A stretch of DNA of 64,000 bases from Kumtagia yinganensis (GTDB lineage Bacteria > Pseudomonadota > Alphaproteobacteria > Rhizobiales > Rhizobiaceae). The position numbers were made by a program, and so were the translations under genes. This document shows, one piece after another, positions 9,375 to 18,349 of this stretch. Numbering within the stretch: position 1 is the stretch's first letter; the number at the start of each line of letters is the position of its first letter. The notes below the pieces were generated by a model that did no database searches, was not told the DNA's origin, and worked only from the letters and a program-made list of their open reading frames with translations. Where the stretch lies: assembly GCF_040081985.1 (NCBI RefSeq), contig NZ_JBEBMH010000024.1, positions 29,764-93,763 of the forward strand, read 5' to 3'.

Positions 9375-9488
9375 CGCACCCTCCTTCAGAATCTATATCG
9401 ACCCAATCAAGAGCCTATCGCTCATTTTGGATCGATTCAAGAATAGACCTTCTCTGCGCGATGTCAAGCATAATTTGAATCGATCCAA
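9214..9488. promoter_or_regulatory. Three LacI-type operators (TTGRATCGATYCAA)
   Basis: The near-palindrome TTGAATCGATCCAA occurs at 9214-9227 and 9475-9488, and its reverse complement TTGGATCGATTCAA at 9427-9440. A weaker relative is at 9393-9406. The central CG dyad is typical of LacI-family operators, and the repressor gene starts at 9553. The two upstream copies lie between the divergent genes; the third lies within the 3' end of the first small gene, just ahead of the second. Confidence 0.65.
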
Positions 9489-9552
9489 GATTTGCGCTAT
9501 ATGTCTCCTGACAAATTCGGGGGTATAAGCGACCCGATCAAAGGGAGCGGAG

Positions 9553-10611
9553 TTGGCAAAGAGACCGATCAGGCTGGCGGACGTGGCCGTCGAGGCGGGC
9601 GTGTCGCATGGCACCGCGTCCAACGCCTTCAGCCGTCCGGAGATCGTGCGTGAAGAGGTGCGCGAGCGGGTATTCGCGGCCGCGCAGAAACTTGGGTATG
9701 CCGGCCCTGACCCACGCGGCAGGCTGTTGCGCGCCGGAAAAGTCAACGCCATCGGCGTCGCCACGGCGGAACCTCTCTCCTATTTTTTCGACGACCCGTT
9801 CGCCCGCGTTGTCATGTCAAGCATCACGCAGGCCTGCGATGCCACCGGCGCCGGCATATCGCTGGTTTCGGCCGTCAACCAGGAGCAGCTCGCTTGGAAC
9901 ATCCAGAGCGCGGTGGTCGACGGATTCATCGTGTTCTGCATCGAAGGCGGCTCGCGGTTGGTCGACCTCACCCGAGAGCGCCGGCTGCCTTTCGTGGCGC
10001 TGGACTACGGCTTTGACGACGATTCGATTTCGACGATCGGCGTCGACGATGTCGCGGGCGCCCGGATGGCGGCGCTGCACCTGACCGGACTGGGGCACCG
10101 GCGCTTCGCGGTTCTGTCGCTGCAACTGGCCGATGTCACGGCCGGCGCGATCTCCTGGGTCGAGGCGGACAAGGCGGTCTATGCCGGCACACGCGACCGG
10201 TTGCGCGGTTACGCCGAGGAACTCGCCGCCGCCGGCATCGCCACGAACGACATTCCGCTCTACGAGACAGACAATGACTGGCCAAGCACCGCGGCCGGCC
10301 TGGAACACCTTTTCGCCGCGCCTAACCCGCCCACGGCGATCCTGGCGATGTCCGACAAGGTGGCGCTGCATGCGCTGGACTGGTTCAAGGCGCGCGGCAT
10401 CGCCGTGCCGCGCGACGTGTCGGTTGTCGGTTTCGACGGCGTGCCGGAAGGCCTTGTGTCCGACCCGCCACTGACGACGATAAGCCAGCCGATGGCCGAG
10501 ATGGGCCGCCGCGCCGTCCAGACCATCCTCGGCTTCGACGGGACGAACCGGCGCGAGACTCTGGACGTCGCGCTTACCGTGCGCGGCTCGACCGCGCCGC
10601 CGCCGGTTTGA
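9553..10611 (+). CDS. LacI-family transcriptional regulator
   Basis: A 352-residue repressor with an N-terminal LacI helix-turn-helix (RLADVAVEAGVSHGTASNAF, residues 6-25) and hinge, followed by a periplasmic-binding-protein-like sensor domain from about residue 60 to 345. The start is a TTG at 9553 with GGGAGCGG just upstream; this is the only start that keeps the HTH complete. Three matching operators lie in the upstream 340 bp, so it probably represses itself and the two small divergent genes. The ligand is unknown; no sugar catabolic gene is adjacent. Confidence 0.88.
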   Translation: MAKRPIRLADVAVEAGVSHGTASNAFSRPEIVREEVRERVFAAAQKLGYAGPDPRGRLLRAGKVNAIGVATAEPLSYFFDDPFARVVMSSITQACDATGAGISLVSAVNQEQLAWNIQSAVVDGFIVFCIEGGSRLVDLTRERRLPFVALDYGFDDDSISTIGVDDVAGARMAALHLTGLGHRRFAVLSLQLADVTAGAISWVEADKAVYAGTRDRLRGYAEELAAAGIATNDIPLYETDNDWPSTAAGLEHLFAAPNPPTAILAMSDKVALHALDWFKARGIAVPRDVSVVGFDGVPEGLVSDPPLTTISQPMAEMGRRAVQTILGFDGTNRRETLDVALTVRGSTAPPPV

Positions 10612-10740
10612 GGCGGCGGCCGGGTCCGGGACGGATCATTCGGACGATCCGTTCACGATCGCTTTTCATTCCGAGCCCGCTTCGTGGTAGATGGAAGGCA
10701 ATCCCCTGTTTTGCGCCCGATCGAGAGGGAGTGTCTGGCG

Positions 10741-11277
10741 ATGAATATGAGGTTTCGCGCGCTGCTGGCCGCCTTTGCATTGGCCGGCGCGGGTTGGCTG
10801 GCGGTGGTGCCTGTTTCCGCACAGTCGAAGACCGGCGGCTGCGCGCTGGAACAGATTGGCGGCACCGACCGGCATCGCGTGCGCTGCACGAACGGCCTGT
10901 CGATCGTCGTCGAGCCCGGCGCGCGCTACACGCTGCTCGACCGAGACCGCAACGGTGAGACGGACGCGGTGCGCCTGGCCGAAAAGGCGCTTTTGCTGGA
11001 GTTTCCCGATGGCGGCGCGCCCGCCGGTTTCGAGGTGATCACGCCCCAGGCGATCGCCGCTGTGCGCGGCACGAAATGGGCGGTCGACGTCGAGGCCGAA
11101 AAGACATCGGTCTTCGTCGAGCGTGGCAGCGTCGCGGTCGCGCGCGAGTCGGGCGAGCACAGGGTGACGCTCTCCGCCGGCGACGGTGTCGATGTCGGCC
11201 CTGGCTCAGGCCCACTGACGGTCAAGCAGTGGCCTGCACGCCGCGTCACGGCGCTGATGGCCCGATTCGGCCGATAG
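10741..11277 (+). CDS. FecR-domain periplasmic protein
   Basis: A 178-residue exported protein. The ATG at 10741 gives a clean signal peptide (MNMRFRALLAAFALAGAGWL, then a cleavage-like VSAQS). The mature part carries a FecR fold with EVITPQAIAAVRGTKWAVDV and GSVAVA, as in proteins that sense or hold periplasmic signals. It lies 6 bp upstream of a CHASE2-domain cyclase gene on the same strand. FecR/CHASE2-cyclase pairs recur in Rhizobiales, so the two probably act together in sensing. What is sensed cannot be told from the sequence. Confidence 0.8.
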   Translation: MNMRFRALLAAFALAGAGWLAVVPVSAQSKTGGCALEQIGGTDRHRVRCTNGLSIVVEPGARYTLLDRDRNGETDAVRLAEKALLLEFPDGGAPAGFEVITPQAIAAVRGTKWAVDVEAEKTSVFVERGSVAVARESGEHRVTLSAGDGVDVGPGSGPLTVKQWPARRVTALMARFGR

Positions 11278-11283
11278 TCGCGC

Positions 11284-13137
11284 ATGCGCGCACGCCGGCT
11301 GTCGGTTCTGATCGCCATCATGTTGGCCGGACTGTGGGGCGCCGGCCTCGGCCTCATGCATCTTCGTGGCGGCGTCTGGTTTCTCGACCGGGTCGAGGCC
11401 ACCATGGTCGACCTGCGGCTGATGATGCGCGGGCCAAGGCCTGCTCCCGACCTCGTCACCATCGTTGCCATTGACGACGAGACGGCGCGGCAGGCAGGGG
11501 GCTATCCGCTGCCACGCGCCGTGCTTGCCCGCGTCGTCGCGGATATCGCTCGGATGCAGCCAAAGGCGATTGCCGCCGACCTGCTGTTCGTCGATCCCGG
11601 GCCGGGCGACGGCGACATGCTGCTGGCCGAGGCGCTGAAGTCCGCACCGGCCGTTATCGCCGCCGCGGCGGTGTTTCCCGAGGACCGGCAGCTTGCACCG
11701 GGCAGCGGCTCTCTGGAGGGCGTACCGGTGGCGCAACGCCTGCTGGCGCCGCTGGAGGTCTTCTCGCAAGCCGCGGCAATCGGCGTCGTCAACGTCTCCA
11801 CCGACCAGACCGGAACGCCGCGTTTCGTGCCGATGCTTTTCCGCAGCGGCGATCAGCTCGAGACGTCGCTGCCGCTGCGCGCCGCTTCGATCGCCACACA
11901 GACCGAGCCGGTGATCGAGCCGGGGCGGATCGCGGTGGGCGGCAAGAGCATCCGCACCGACATCGGCCAGGCGCTGCCGCTCGCCTTCTACGGCCCTCGC
12001 GGCACGGTGCGCACCGTCAGCGCCGCCGACGTGCTGGCGGGACGGTTCGATCCCGGTCTGATCAAGGGTCGCGTGGTGGTCATCGGCGCGACCGTGACCG
12101 GCGGCGGCGACGTGTTCCCGACGCCGTTCGATCCGATTCTGCCCGGCGTCGAGGTCATCTCCACCGCGATCCTGCACTTGATGACAGGCGACGGGCTGGT
12201 GCGAGACAGCGCGACGCGCCTCGCCGATGCCGGGATTGCCGTGGTTCTGCCGATGGTCATGATTGGGCTGCTGGCCTGGCGACGCAACGCCGCCGGCCTG
12301 ATCCTCGCTGCGGCCGTGTTGCTGCTGGCGCTCGCCGTCAACGTGTTCGCATTCCGTCAGGGCATATGGCTGAGTGCCGCGCTGCCAATCACAGCCGCCG
12401 GGGTGCCGGCGCTGCTGTTCGGCGGCACGCAGCTCTGGCTCGGGCGGCGAAGCGCTCAGCATTTCGCCACGCAGAGCGCGCTGCTGCAGCGCATCCAGGC
12501 GCCGGGCCTCGGCCAGTGGCTGGCCCGTGACCCCGATTTCCTGGTCGAACCGGTGCGTCAGGACGCGGCGGTGGTGTTCGTCGACCTGTCCGGCTTTACC
12601 GGCCTCAGCGAGACGCTCGGCCCCGGCGCAACGCGCGAGCTGCTCGATGTCTTCTACGACATGGTCGCGGACGAGGCGTCGGCCAGCGGCGGCGCCGTCA
12701 CCAGCTTCATGGGCGATGGCGCGATGATCCTGTTCGGCCTGCCCCAGCCCGAACCCGTCGATGCCGCGAATGCCGCCCGCTGCTGCGTGTCCTTGTCACG
12801 GCGGGTCCGGCATTGGATCGCGACCTTGCCGGGTCCCGTTGCCGCGAGGCTGGGATACAAGATCGGGGCGCATTTCGGGGTGGTGGTGGCCTCACGACTG
12901 GGGCGAGGCGAAAACCAGCAGATCACGGTGACCGGCGATACGGTCAACGTCGCCAACAGGCTGATGGAAGTGGCCGCCAGCCGGCAGATGCCGGTGGCGG
13001 TCAGCGACGCCCTGATGCAGGCTTCGGGCCGTGAACCTTTTGCTGCCGGCCGGCTCGACGGACCGATGCAGGCCGCGCTGCGCGGCCGGGTGGAAACGCT
13101 GCCGGCCTGGGGGTGGCGGGACGCGGAAGCGACCTGA
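11284..13137 (+). CDS. CHASE2-domain adenylate/guanylate cyclase
   Basis: A 617-residue membrane-bound signalling protein. Residues 1-25 form an N-terminal membrane anchor, about 30-310 a CHASE2 extracytoplasmic sensor domain (MVDLRLMMRG, VAIDDETARQAGGYP and VVVIGATVTGGGD are typical), and 320-395 three hydrophobic segments. A class III cyclase catalytic domain runs from about 425, with VVFVDLSGFTGLSE, FMGDGAMILFG and VTGDTVNVANRLME. The metal-binding aspartates (VDLSG, GDG) are present, so it should make cAMP or cGMP. It is preceded directly by the FecR-domain gene. Confidence 0.88.
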   Translation: MRARRLSVLIAIMLAGLWGAGLGLMHLRGGVWFLDRVEATMVDLRLMMRGPRPAPDLVTIVAIDDETARQAGGYPLPRAVLARVVADIARMQPKAIAADLLFVDPGPGDGDMLLAEALKSAPAVIAAAAVFPEDRQLAPGSGSLEGVPVAQRLLAPLEVFSQAAAIGVVNVSTDQTGTPRFVPMLFRSGDQLETSLPLRAASIATQTEPVIEPGRIAVGGKSIRTDIGQALPLAFYGPRGTVRTVSAADVLAGRFDPGLIKGRVVVIGATVTGGGDVFPTPFDPILPGVEVISTAILHLMTGDGLVRDSATRLADAGIAVVLPMVMIGLLAWRRNAAGLILAAAVLLLALAVNVFAFRQGIWLSAALPITAAGVPALLFGGTQLWLGRRSAQHFATQSALLQRIQAPGLGQWLARDPDFLVEPVRQDAAVVFVDLSGFTGLSETLGPGATRELLDVFYDMVADEASASGGAVTSFMGDGAMILFGLPQPEPVDAANAARCCVSLSRRVRHWIATLPGPVAARLGYKIGAHFGVVVASRLGRGENQQITVTGDTVNVANRLMEVAASRQMPVAVSDALMQASGREPFAAGRLDGPMQAALRGRVETLPAWGWRDAEAT

Positions 13138-13178
13138 CGCAAGTCCGCCGTCAGCCTCCCGGCAGCCCTGTTCGCCAC

Positions 13179-14015
13179 TCACACCAGCCAGTTTCCGTGC
13201 ACCCAGCCGGTCTTGTCGTGCTGCCCCACAGCATTGAGCGTCGTAACCTCGACCCAGCCGCCATCGCTTCCCATCGGCGCCACCAGCGTGCCGTCGGGAA
13301 GGCTGACAATCGCCGCGAAAGTCGTTCCCGGCCCCTTGCGCAGGTTCAGGCCGGTCGCAGAATGGACGCGCATCGTCGTTCCGAAATCCTCCGCGCGGCC
13401 AAACACCTTGGCACGGAAGGCATTCAGGTCGAAGGCAGGCCCGGGATCCTGCTTTCGGATCGGCGCGATATCGTCATGGCCGAGCACATTCTCTTCGGGA
13501 ATGCCATATCTGGAGACGATCGCTGCTGCGGCGGCGACCGTCGCGTCGATCTGGTCCTCGTCGAAAATCTCCCACGCATTGATCCTGGAGGGTTCAAAAT
13601 TCTTGTGCCGCCTCAGCACCACCCGGGAATCCGGCACGATGGTTCCCGTCCAGCTACGCCACGCGCCATGGGCGCCATGCAGAAGCCCCCAATTGGCGAT
13701 CTCGATGCCGACCGAATGGCTGTTCAGCCCATCGACGCCTTTCCAGCTCGAGCGGCCGGCATGCCAGGCGATCCTGTCGAAACTCATCATCTGGGTGATC
13801 GCGCCATTGTGGTCGACCACCAGATGCGCGGAAGCTTTCGCCGCCGGGTTGTTGAACCAGCTCACGGTGCCCGAACCCGACGCTCCTGCCGTATAGTGGA
13901 TGATCAGAAATCTCGGCACGCCGCCATACAGGCCGCCACCGCCGTTCGGCGTTTCGTCGTAGGCCATCTGCCGATTGTCGTTGCCTACCAGCCTGTGAGT
14001 TGCGTTGACCTTCAT
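13179..14015 (-). CDS. N-acetylmuramoyl-L-alanine amidase with C-terminal SH3-like domain
   Basis: A peptidoglycan amidase of the AmpD/PGRP type, 278 residues from the ATG at 14015, which has AGGAG 6 bases upstream; a longer frame lacks such a site. Zinc-ligand regions are FLIIHYTAG, SFDRIAWHAG and LGHDDIAPIRKQDPGPAF. The C-terminus (about 215-278) is a bacterial SH3 domain (GLNLRKGPGTTFAAIVSLPDG without signal) that would bind cell wall. No signal peptide is visible, so it is either cytoplasmic (muropeptide recycling) or released by lysis. An endolysin-like origin is possible, although no phage gene is adjacent. Confidence 0.82.
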   Translation of the reverse strand: MKVNATHRLVGNDNRQMAYDETPNGGGGLYGGVPRFLIIHYTAGASGSGTVSWFNNPAAKASAHLVVDHNGAITQMMSFDRIAWHAGRSSWKGVDGLNSHSVGIEIANWGLLHGAHGAWRSWTGTIVPDSRVVLRRHKNFEPSRINAWEIFDEDQIDATVAAAAAIVSRYGIPEENVLGHDDIAPIRKQDPGPAFDLNAFRAKVFGRAEDFGTTMRVHSATGLNLRKGPGTTFAAIVSLPDGTLVAPMGSDGGWVEVTTLNAVGQHDKTGWVHGNWLV

Positions 14016-14214
14016 ATTCGTCTCCTGATTGAACAGGAGAAGCATATGTTTGGCTCGGGCGAGGGGGACAAAGGCTACTCTAAAAGCCAGAAAACAGGTC
14101 GGAACACCTACGGGCCAAGCGCCCCAAGATCTTGAAACGATTGTCTATTTCGGTAAGGGAAATTTCCGAACCAAGGCAATCTTTCCCCCGAAAACAAAAA
14201 TCTCTCCCCGCTGT

Positions 14215-15606
14215 CTAACCCACGCCCATGCGGTTCCAGGCATCGAGCCCGGCGATCTTGTAGGCCTCGGCCAGCGTCGGATAGTTGAAGGTGTTGTTGA
14301 CGAAGAAATCCACCGTGCCGCCGAGATTGATCACCGCCTGGCCGATGTGGATAAGCTCGGTGGCGCCTTCGCCCACGATATGCGCGCCAAGCAGTCGGCG
14401 CGTATCCAATGAAAAGATCAGTTTCAGAAAACCGGAATCGACACCCATGATGTGGCCGCGCGAGGTCTCGCGGAAGCGTGCCACGCCGCATTCATAGGGC
14501 TCGCCGCTCTTGCGCACCTCCTCCTCCGACTGCCCGACGGTGGAGATCTCCGGCACGGCATAGATGCCGTAGGGAAAGGTGGCGGGCGGCGGCGGCAGCG
14601 GCACGCCGAAGGCGTGGCAGGCGGCCACCCTGCCCTGCTCCATAGAGGTCGATGCGAGGCTCGGAAAGCCGATGACGTCGCCGGTCGCATAGATGTTCGG
14701 GATGGAGGTCTGAAAAGTCTGGGCGTCGACCTCGATGCGGCCGCGCGAATCCGCTTTGATGCCGATGGCATCGAGCCCGAGGCTGCCGACATTGCCGCTG
14801 CGGCCCGCCGCATAGAGAAGAATGTCGGTGCGCACCACGCGCCCGTCGGCCAGCAGCGTCTCGACGCCGGTCGGCCCGACCTTCACCTCCTTGACCGCCG
14901 CGCCCAGCCGCAAGGTGACGCCGCGGTCGCGCAACTGGTGCATGAAATCGTCGACCAGTTCGCGGTCGACGAAGTCCAGAATGGTCTGGCGCGATTCGAT
15001 CAGCGTCACCGGCACATCGAGCGCCGAGAAGATCGTGGCATATTCGACGCCGATGACGCCGCCGCCCACCACGGTCAGCGTGCGCGGCAGGGTCTGAAGC
15101 TCCAGAATGTCGTCGCTGTCGAACACCCGCTTGCCGTCGAAGGGCACGTTGGACGGACGGAACGGCCTCGTGCCGACCGACACCAGCGCATTGAGGAAAC
15201 CGACCTCGTTGTGGACGCCGGCGTCAGTGGTCAAGCTGACGCGATTGGCGTCGATGAATTTCGCCATCGCCTTGATTGAGCGCACGGCATTGCGCATGAA
15301 CTGGTGCTGCAGCACCTCGACCTCGTGGTCCAGCGTCTTGTGCAGCCGGGCGATCAGGTCGGCCATGACGATGTCCTGCTTGACCCGATAACCGCGGCCG
15401 TAAAAACCGCGTTCGCGCCAGCCGGACAGGTTGAGCACCGTCTCGCGCAAGGTCTTCGACGGGATGGTGCCGGTGTGCACGGAGACGCCGCCGAGCCGCC
15501 TGCCCTTGTCGACCACCAGCACGGAGCGGCCGAGCTTCGCCGCCTGGACGGCGGCGCGCCGCCCGGACGGCCCGCTGCCGATCACGATCATGTCGTAAGT
15601 TTCCAT
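14215..15606 (-). CDS. sthA: Soluble pyridine nucleotide transhydrogenase
   Basis: A 463-residue FAD flavoprotein that interconverts NADPH and NADH in the cytoplasm. It has the dihydrolipoamide-dehydrogenase fold: FAD site GSGPSGRRAAVQAAKLG at residue 10, NAD(P) site VVGGGVIGVEYA near 180 and the FAD GD motif NIYATGDVIG near 310. At the redox-active CxxxxC position the protein reads VSVHTGTIPSK, lacking both cysteines, which separates SthA from lipoamide dehydrogenase and glutathione reductase. A single gene, divergent from the RDD-protein gene. Confidence 0.9.
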   Translation of the reverse strand: METYDMIVIGSGPSGRRAAVQAAKLGRSVLVVDKGRRLGGVSVHTGTIPSKTLRETVLNLSGWRERGFYGRGYRVKQDIVMADLIARLHKTLDHEVEVLQHQFMRNAVRSIKAMAKFIDANRVSLTTDAGVHNEVGFLNALVSVGTRPFRPSNVPFDGKRVFDSDDILELQTLPRTLTVVGGGVIGVEYATIFSALDVPVTLIESRQTILDFVDRELVDDFMHQLRDRGVTLRLGAAVKEVKVGPTGVETLLADGRVVRTDILLYAAGRSGNVGSLGLDAIGIKADSRGRIEVDAQTFQTSIPNIYATGDVIGFPSLASTSMEQGRVAACHAFGVPLPPPPATFPYGIYAVPEISTVGQSEEEVRKSGEPYECGVARFRETSRGHIMGVDSGFLKLIFSLDTRRLLGAHIVGEGATELIHIGQAVINLGGTVDFFVNNTFNYPTLAEAYKIAGLDAWNRMGVG

Positions 15607-15855
15607 CGAGTTTCCCCGCGAGATGGAATGGCGCCAATCCGGTCAAACTAACGCGACCTATCATTGCTGCACTGCAAATAAACGACAATTTCAGGCGCAA
15701 CTCAAATCGTTTCAACTGGAGGGAAAACGGTGTTTCGGCTTGCCGGTAACCGGTTCGTGGATCGCCGGTAAGCTTGAATCCGCTGCGCCGCGCACCATCT
15801 GACTCCGAGGGCCGGCGGATGGCAAAATCCCGGTCCATGACGAGGCGAAGGCGAA

Positions 15856-16326
15856 ATGAACGAACAGGTGCTTCACGGCGAGATTCTCGGGTCGCGGCTG
15901 GACGATGTGCGCGCCTATGACGGCGTGCGGACGCGGCGCATCTTTGCGTTCCTGCTCGACTATGTGATTGTGCTTCTGCTACTGATCCCCTTCGGCATCG
16001 TCGTTTTCCTGCTCGGCCTGCTCACCTTCGGGCTTGGATGGGGCCTGTTCGGTATCCTCGCCCCGCTGGTCGCCATCATCTATGTCTGGAATACGCTCGG
16101 CGGCCGAAGTCAGGCGACGCTCGGCATGCGGGCTTTCGGCATCCGGCTCGACCGCCTCGACGAAAAACCTGTCGACGGACTATTGGCGGTCGTTCACTCG
16201 GTGCTGTTCTGGGCCGGCAACGTCATCCTGACGCCGCTGATCCTGCTGGTCACGCTGTTTTCCGACCGCAAGCGCACGCTGCACGACCTGCTGCTCGGCA
16301 CGGTGGTGACACGATCCGACCGTTGA
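15856..16326 (+). CDS. RDD-family membrane protein
   Basis: A 156-residue inner-membrane protein of the RDD family, with the defining residues in RRIFAFLLDYVIVLLLLIPF (first segment) and a second and third membrane segment, ending in RKRTLHDLLLGTVV. Some RDD proteins act as ion antiporters, but most, including this one, have no assigned role. The start at 15856 has GGCGAAGGCGA upstream. It is followed after 190 bp by bpt on the same strand. Confidence 0.82.
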   Translation: MNEQVLHGEILGSRLDDVRAYDGVRTRRIFAFLLDYVIVLLLLIPFGIVVFLLGLLTFGLGWGLFGILAPLVAIIYVWNTLGGRSQATLGMRAFGIRLDRLDEKPVDGLLAVVHSVLFWAGNVILTPLILLVTLFSDRKRTLHDLLLGTVVTRSDR

Positions 16327-16518
16327 AGCGATAGTCGACCGCGCGCCGCCCTCGCTCAAACATGCACCGCAGTTGCGGCAAAACCGCAGCGAGGCGTGCG
16401 TGACAAAACCATCGCGCGCTCTTGTGATCGTGCGCTATAAACCCCACCATCAATCTCCTGTTGAATTTTTCGCCGACAAGCCCAAGGTAGAGCGATTCAT
16501 GGACTGTCCCAGACTCTG

Positions 16519-17274
16519 ATGACTCACCACCCGACCCAGTCGCCCCAGTTCTTCCTGACCGCGCCCTCTCCTTGTCCCTATATCGACGGCCAGTTCGAGC
16601 GGAAGGTGTTTACCCACCTGGTGGGCGACAAGGCGCCGGAGATGAACGATCTGCTCACCCAGGGAGGCTTCCGCCGCTCGCAGAACATCGCCTACCGGCC
16701 GGCCTGCGAATCCTGCCGCTCCTGCGTGTCGGTGCGCATCCTGGCCGGCGAATTCGAGCCAACCCGCAACATGCGCCGCGTGATGGCCCACAATTCCGAC
16801 CTGATCGGCGCCATGCACGACGCGGAACCCTCGACCGAGCAATACTCGCTGTTCCGCACCTATCTCGATGCCCGCCACCGCCGCGGCGGCATGTCGGAAA
16901 TGACGGTTCTCGACTACGCCATGATGGTCGAGGACACGCATGTCGACACGAAGATCATCGAATACCGCAAGCGCGGCCCCGACTCCTTCATCACCGGGCG
17001 CGGCGAAGGCGAACTGATCGCGGTGGCGCTTTCCGACAAGATGGCCGATGGCCTCTCGATGGTCTATTCCTATTTCAACCCGGTGCATGACGAGCGCTCG
17101 CTGGGCACCTTCATGATACTCGACCATATCGCCCGCGCCCGCGCCGAGGGCCTGCCCCATGTCTATCTCGGTTATTGGGTCAACGGCTCGCGCAAGATGA
17201 ACTATAAGGTGCGCTTCACGCCGCAGGAGCATCTCGGCCCGAGGGGCTGGGAGCGGTTCCCGAAAGTCGGCTGA
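16519..17274 (+). CDS. bpt: Aspartate/glutamate leucyl(arginyl)-tRNA-protein transferase
   Basis: A 251-residue enzyme of the bacterial N-degron pathway. It attaches leucine (or arginine) from aminoacyl-tRNA to proteins with N-terminal Asp or Glu, marking them for ClpS/ClpAP. The conserved N-terminal CPY motif (APSPCPYIDGQFERKVF) and the CxxCxxC-like cluster (ACESCRSCVSVRI) are present, as is the C-terminal YLGYWVNGSRKMNYKVRF. Length fits the Bpt family. No operon partner is evident. Confidence 0.93.
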   Translation: MTHHPTQSPQFFLTAPSPCPYIDGQFERKVFTHLVGDKAPEMNDLLTQGGFRRSQNIAYRPACESCRSCVSVRILAGEFEPTRNMRRVMAHNSDLIGAMHDAEPSTEQYSLFRTYLDARHRRGGMSEMTVLDYAMMVEDTHVDTKIIEYRKRGPDSFITGRGEGELIAVALSDKMADGLSMVYSYFNPVHDERSLGTFMILDHIARARAEGLPHVYLGYWVNGSRKMNYKVRFTPQEHLGPRGWERFPKVG

Positions 17275-17322
17275 CGACGACCGGCCGTACCGCCCGTCGC
17301 GAGCGACGGAGCGAGCTTTCCC

Positions 17323-18222
17323 TTGACGACGTATCATCCCGACCATCGCAAGGGCTTGCTGCTGACGGCCATAGGTGGCCTGACGCTCAGCTTCGACGTA
17401 CCGCTGGTCCGCCTTGCCAGTGGAGATCAATGGACCGTGCTACTGCTGCGCAGTTCGGCGACGCTCGCCGTTGCACTGCTGGTCTGGCTCCTGTGGCGCT
17501 GGCTGCGCGGCGACGCGCCGAGACTGGTGCCGGGGCGCCACGGCATCGCCGTCGCGCTGCTCTACGGCCTTTCGTCAGTGGCCTTCGTCGCTGGCGTCTT
17601 CCACACAAGCACCGCCAATCTCGTGTTCATCCTGGCCTTTGCCCCGATGTTCGCCGCCCTGCTCGGCTGGCTGTTCCGCGGCGAAAGACCGTCGCGAGCC
17701 ACGCTGGCGGCGATGGCGCTCATGGTCCTTGGCGTGCTGATCATCGTCGGCGACTCGATCGGCACCGGCAATCTGTTCGGCGACCTGATGGCGCTGGCAA
17801 GCGCGCTCATGATTGCCTCGGCAATCACGATAACGCGGATCAGCGGCGACGACATGGGGTTTACAGCGCTCGTCGCGGTGGTCGTCCCGCTCGCCCTCGC
17901 TGTTGTGATGACCGGCAAGACCGGTTTTCAGGCCGACGCGCCGTGGTGGATCGTTTTCAACGGCGCCGTCATCATGCCGGTCGCTTTCTTCTGCCTCGCC
18001 ACGGGCCCGAAATATCTGTCCGGACCGGAAGTAGCGATGTTCTACCTTCTGGAAACGGTGCTTGCGCCGATCTGGGTGTGGATGATCTTTTCCGAAACGC
18101 CCACCCGCAACAGCCTGATCGGCGGCGCGATCCTGATCGCCGCGCTGCTGGCGCACTCGCTATGGCAGCTTACCAACAGCCGGCGGCGAAGCGCCGCCGA
18201 GGAACTGCGTCATCCGGCTTAG
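17323..18222 (+). CDS. DMT-family (EamA) transporter
   Basis: A 299-residue inner-membrane protein with about ten membrane segments arranged as two EamA repeats (roughly 10-145 and 155-290). The TTG start at 17323 precedes MTTYHPDHRKGLLLTAIGG; the ribosome site is weak, so the exact start is uncertain. EamA transporters export amino acids or other small metabolites; the substrate here is not predictable. It ends before an 8-bp inverted repeat (18222-18229/18244-18251) without a T-run, a weak terminator candidate. Confidence 0.83.
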   Translation: MTTYHPDHRKGLLLTAIGGLTLSFDVPLVRLASGDQWTVLLLRSSATLAVALLVWLLWRWLRGDAPRLVPGRHGIAVALLYGLSSVAFVAGVFHTSTANLVFILAFAPMFAALLGWLFRGERPSRATLAAMALMVLGVLIIVGDSIGTGNLFGDLMALASALMIASAITITRISGDDMGFTALVAVVVPLALAVVMTGKTGFQADAPWWIVFNGAVIMPVAFFCLATGPKYLSGPEVAMFYLLETVLAPIWVWMIFSETPTRNSLIGGAILIAALLAHSLWQLTNSRRRSAAEELRHPA

Positions 18223-18349
18223 AGCCGGGTAGGGTTTTGGCCGCCCGGCTCCCGACATCTGGGTAAGTCTAGAGCAAGCCCACTGCCCTTTGTGGCGAAC
18301 CGAGTTCCGGCGGACTTGCCGATACCGTCCGTGGCGAGACAGCGGTCCG

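Noticed and set aside
18222..18251. Terminator after the EamA transporter
   Set aside because: An 8-bp stem exists but with a 14-base loop and no T-run; too weak to list as a terminator.
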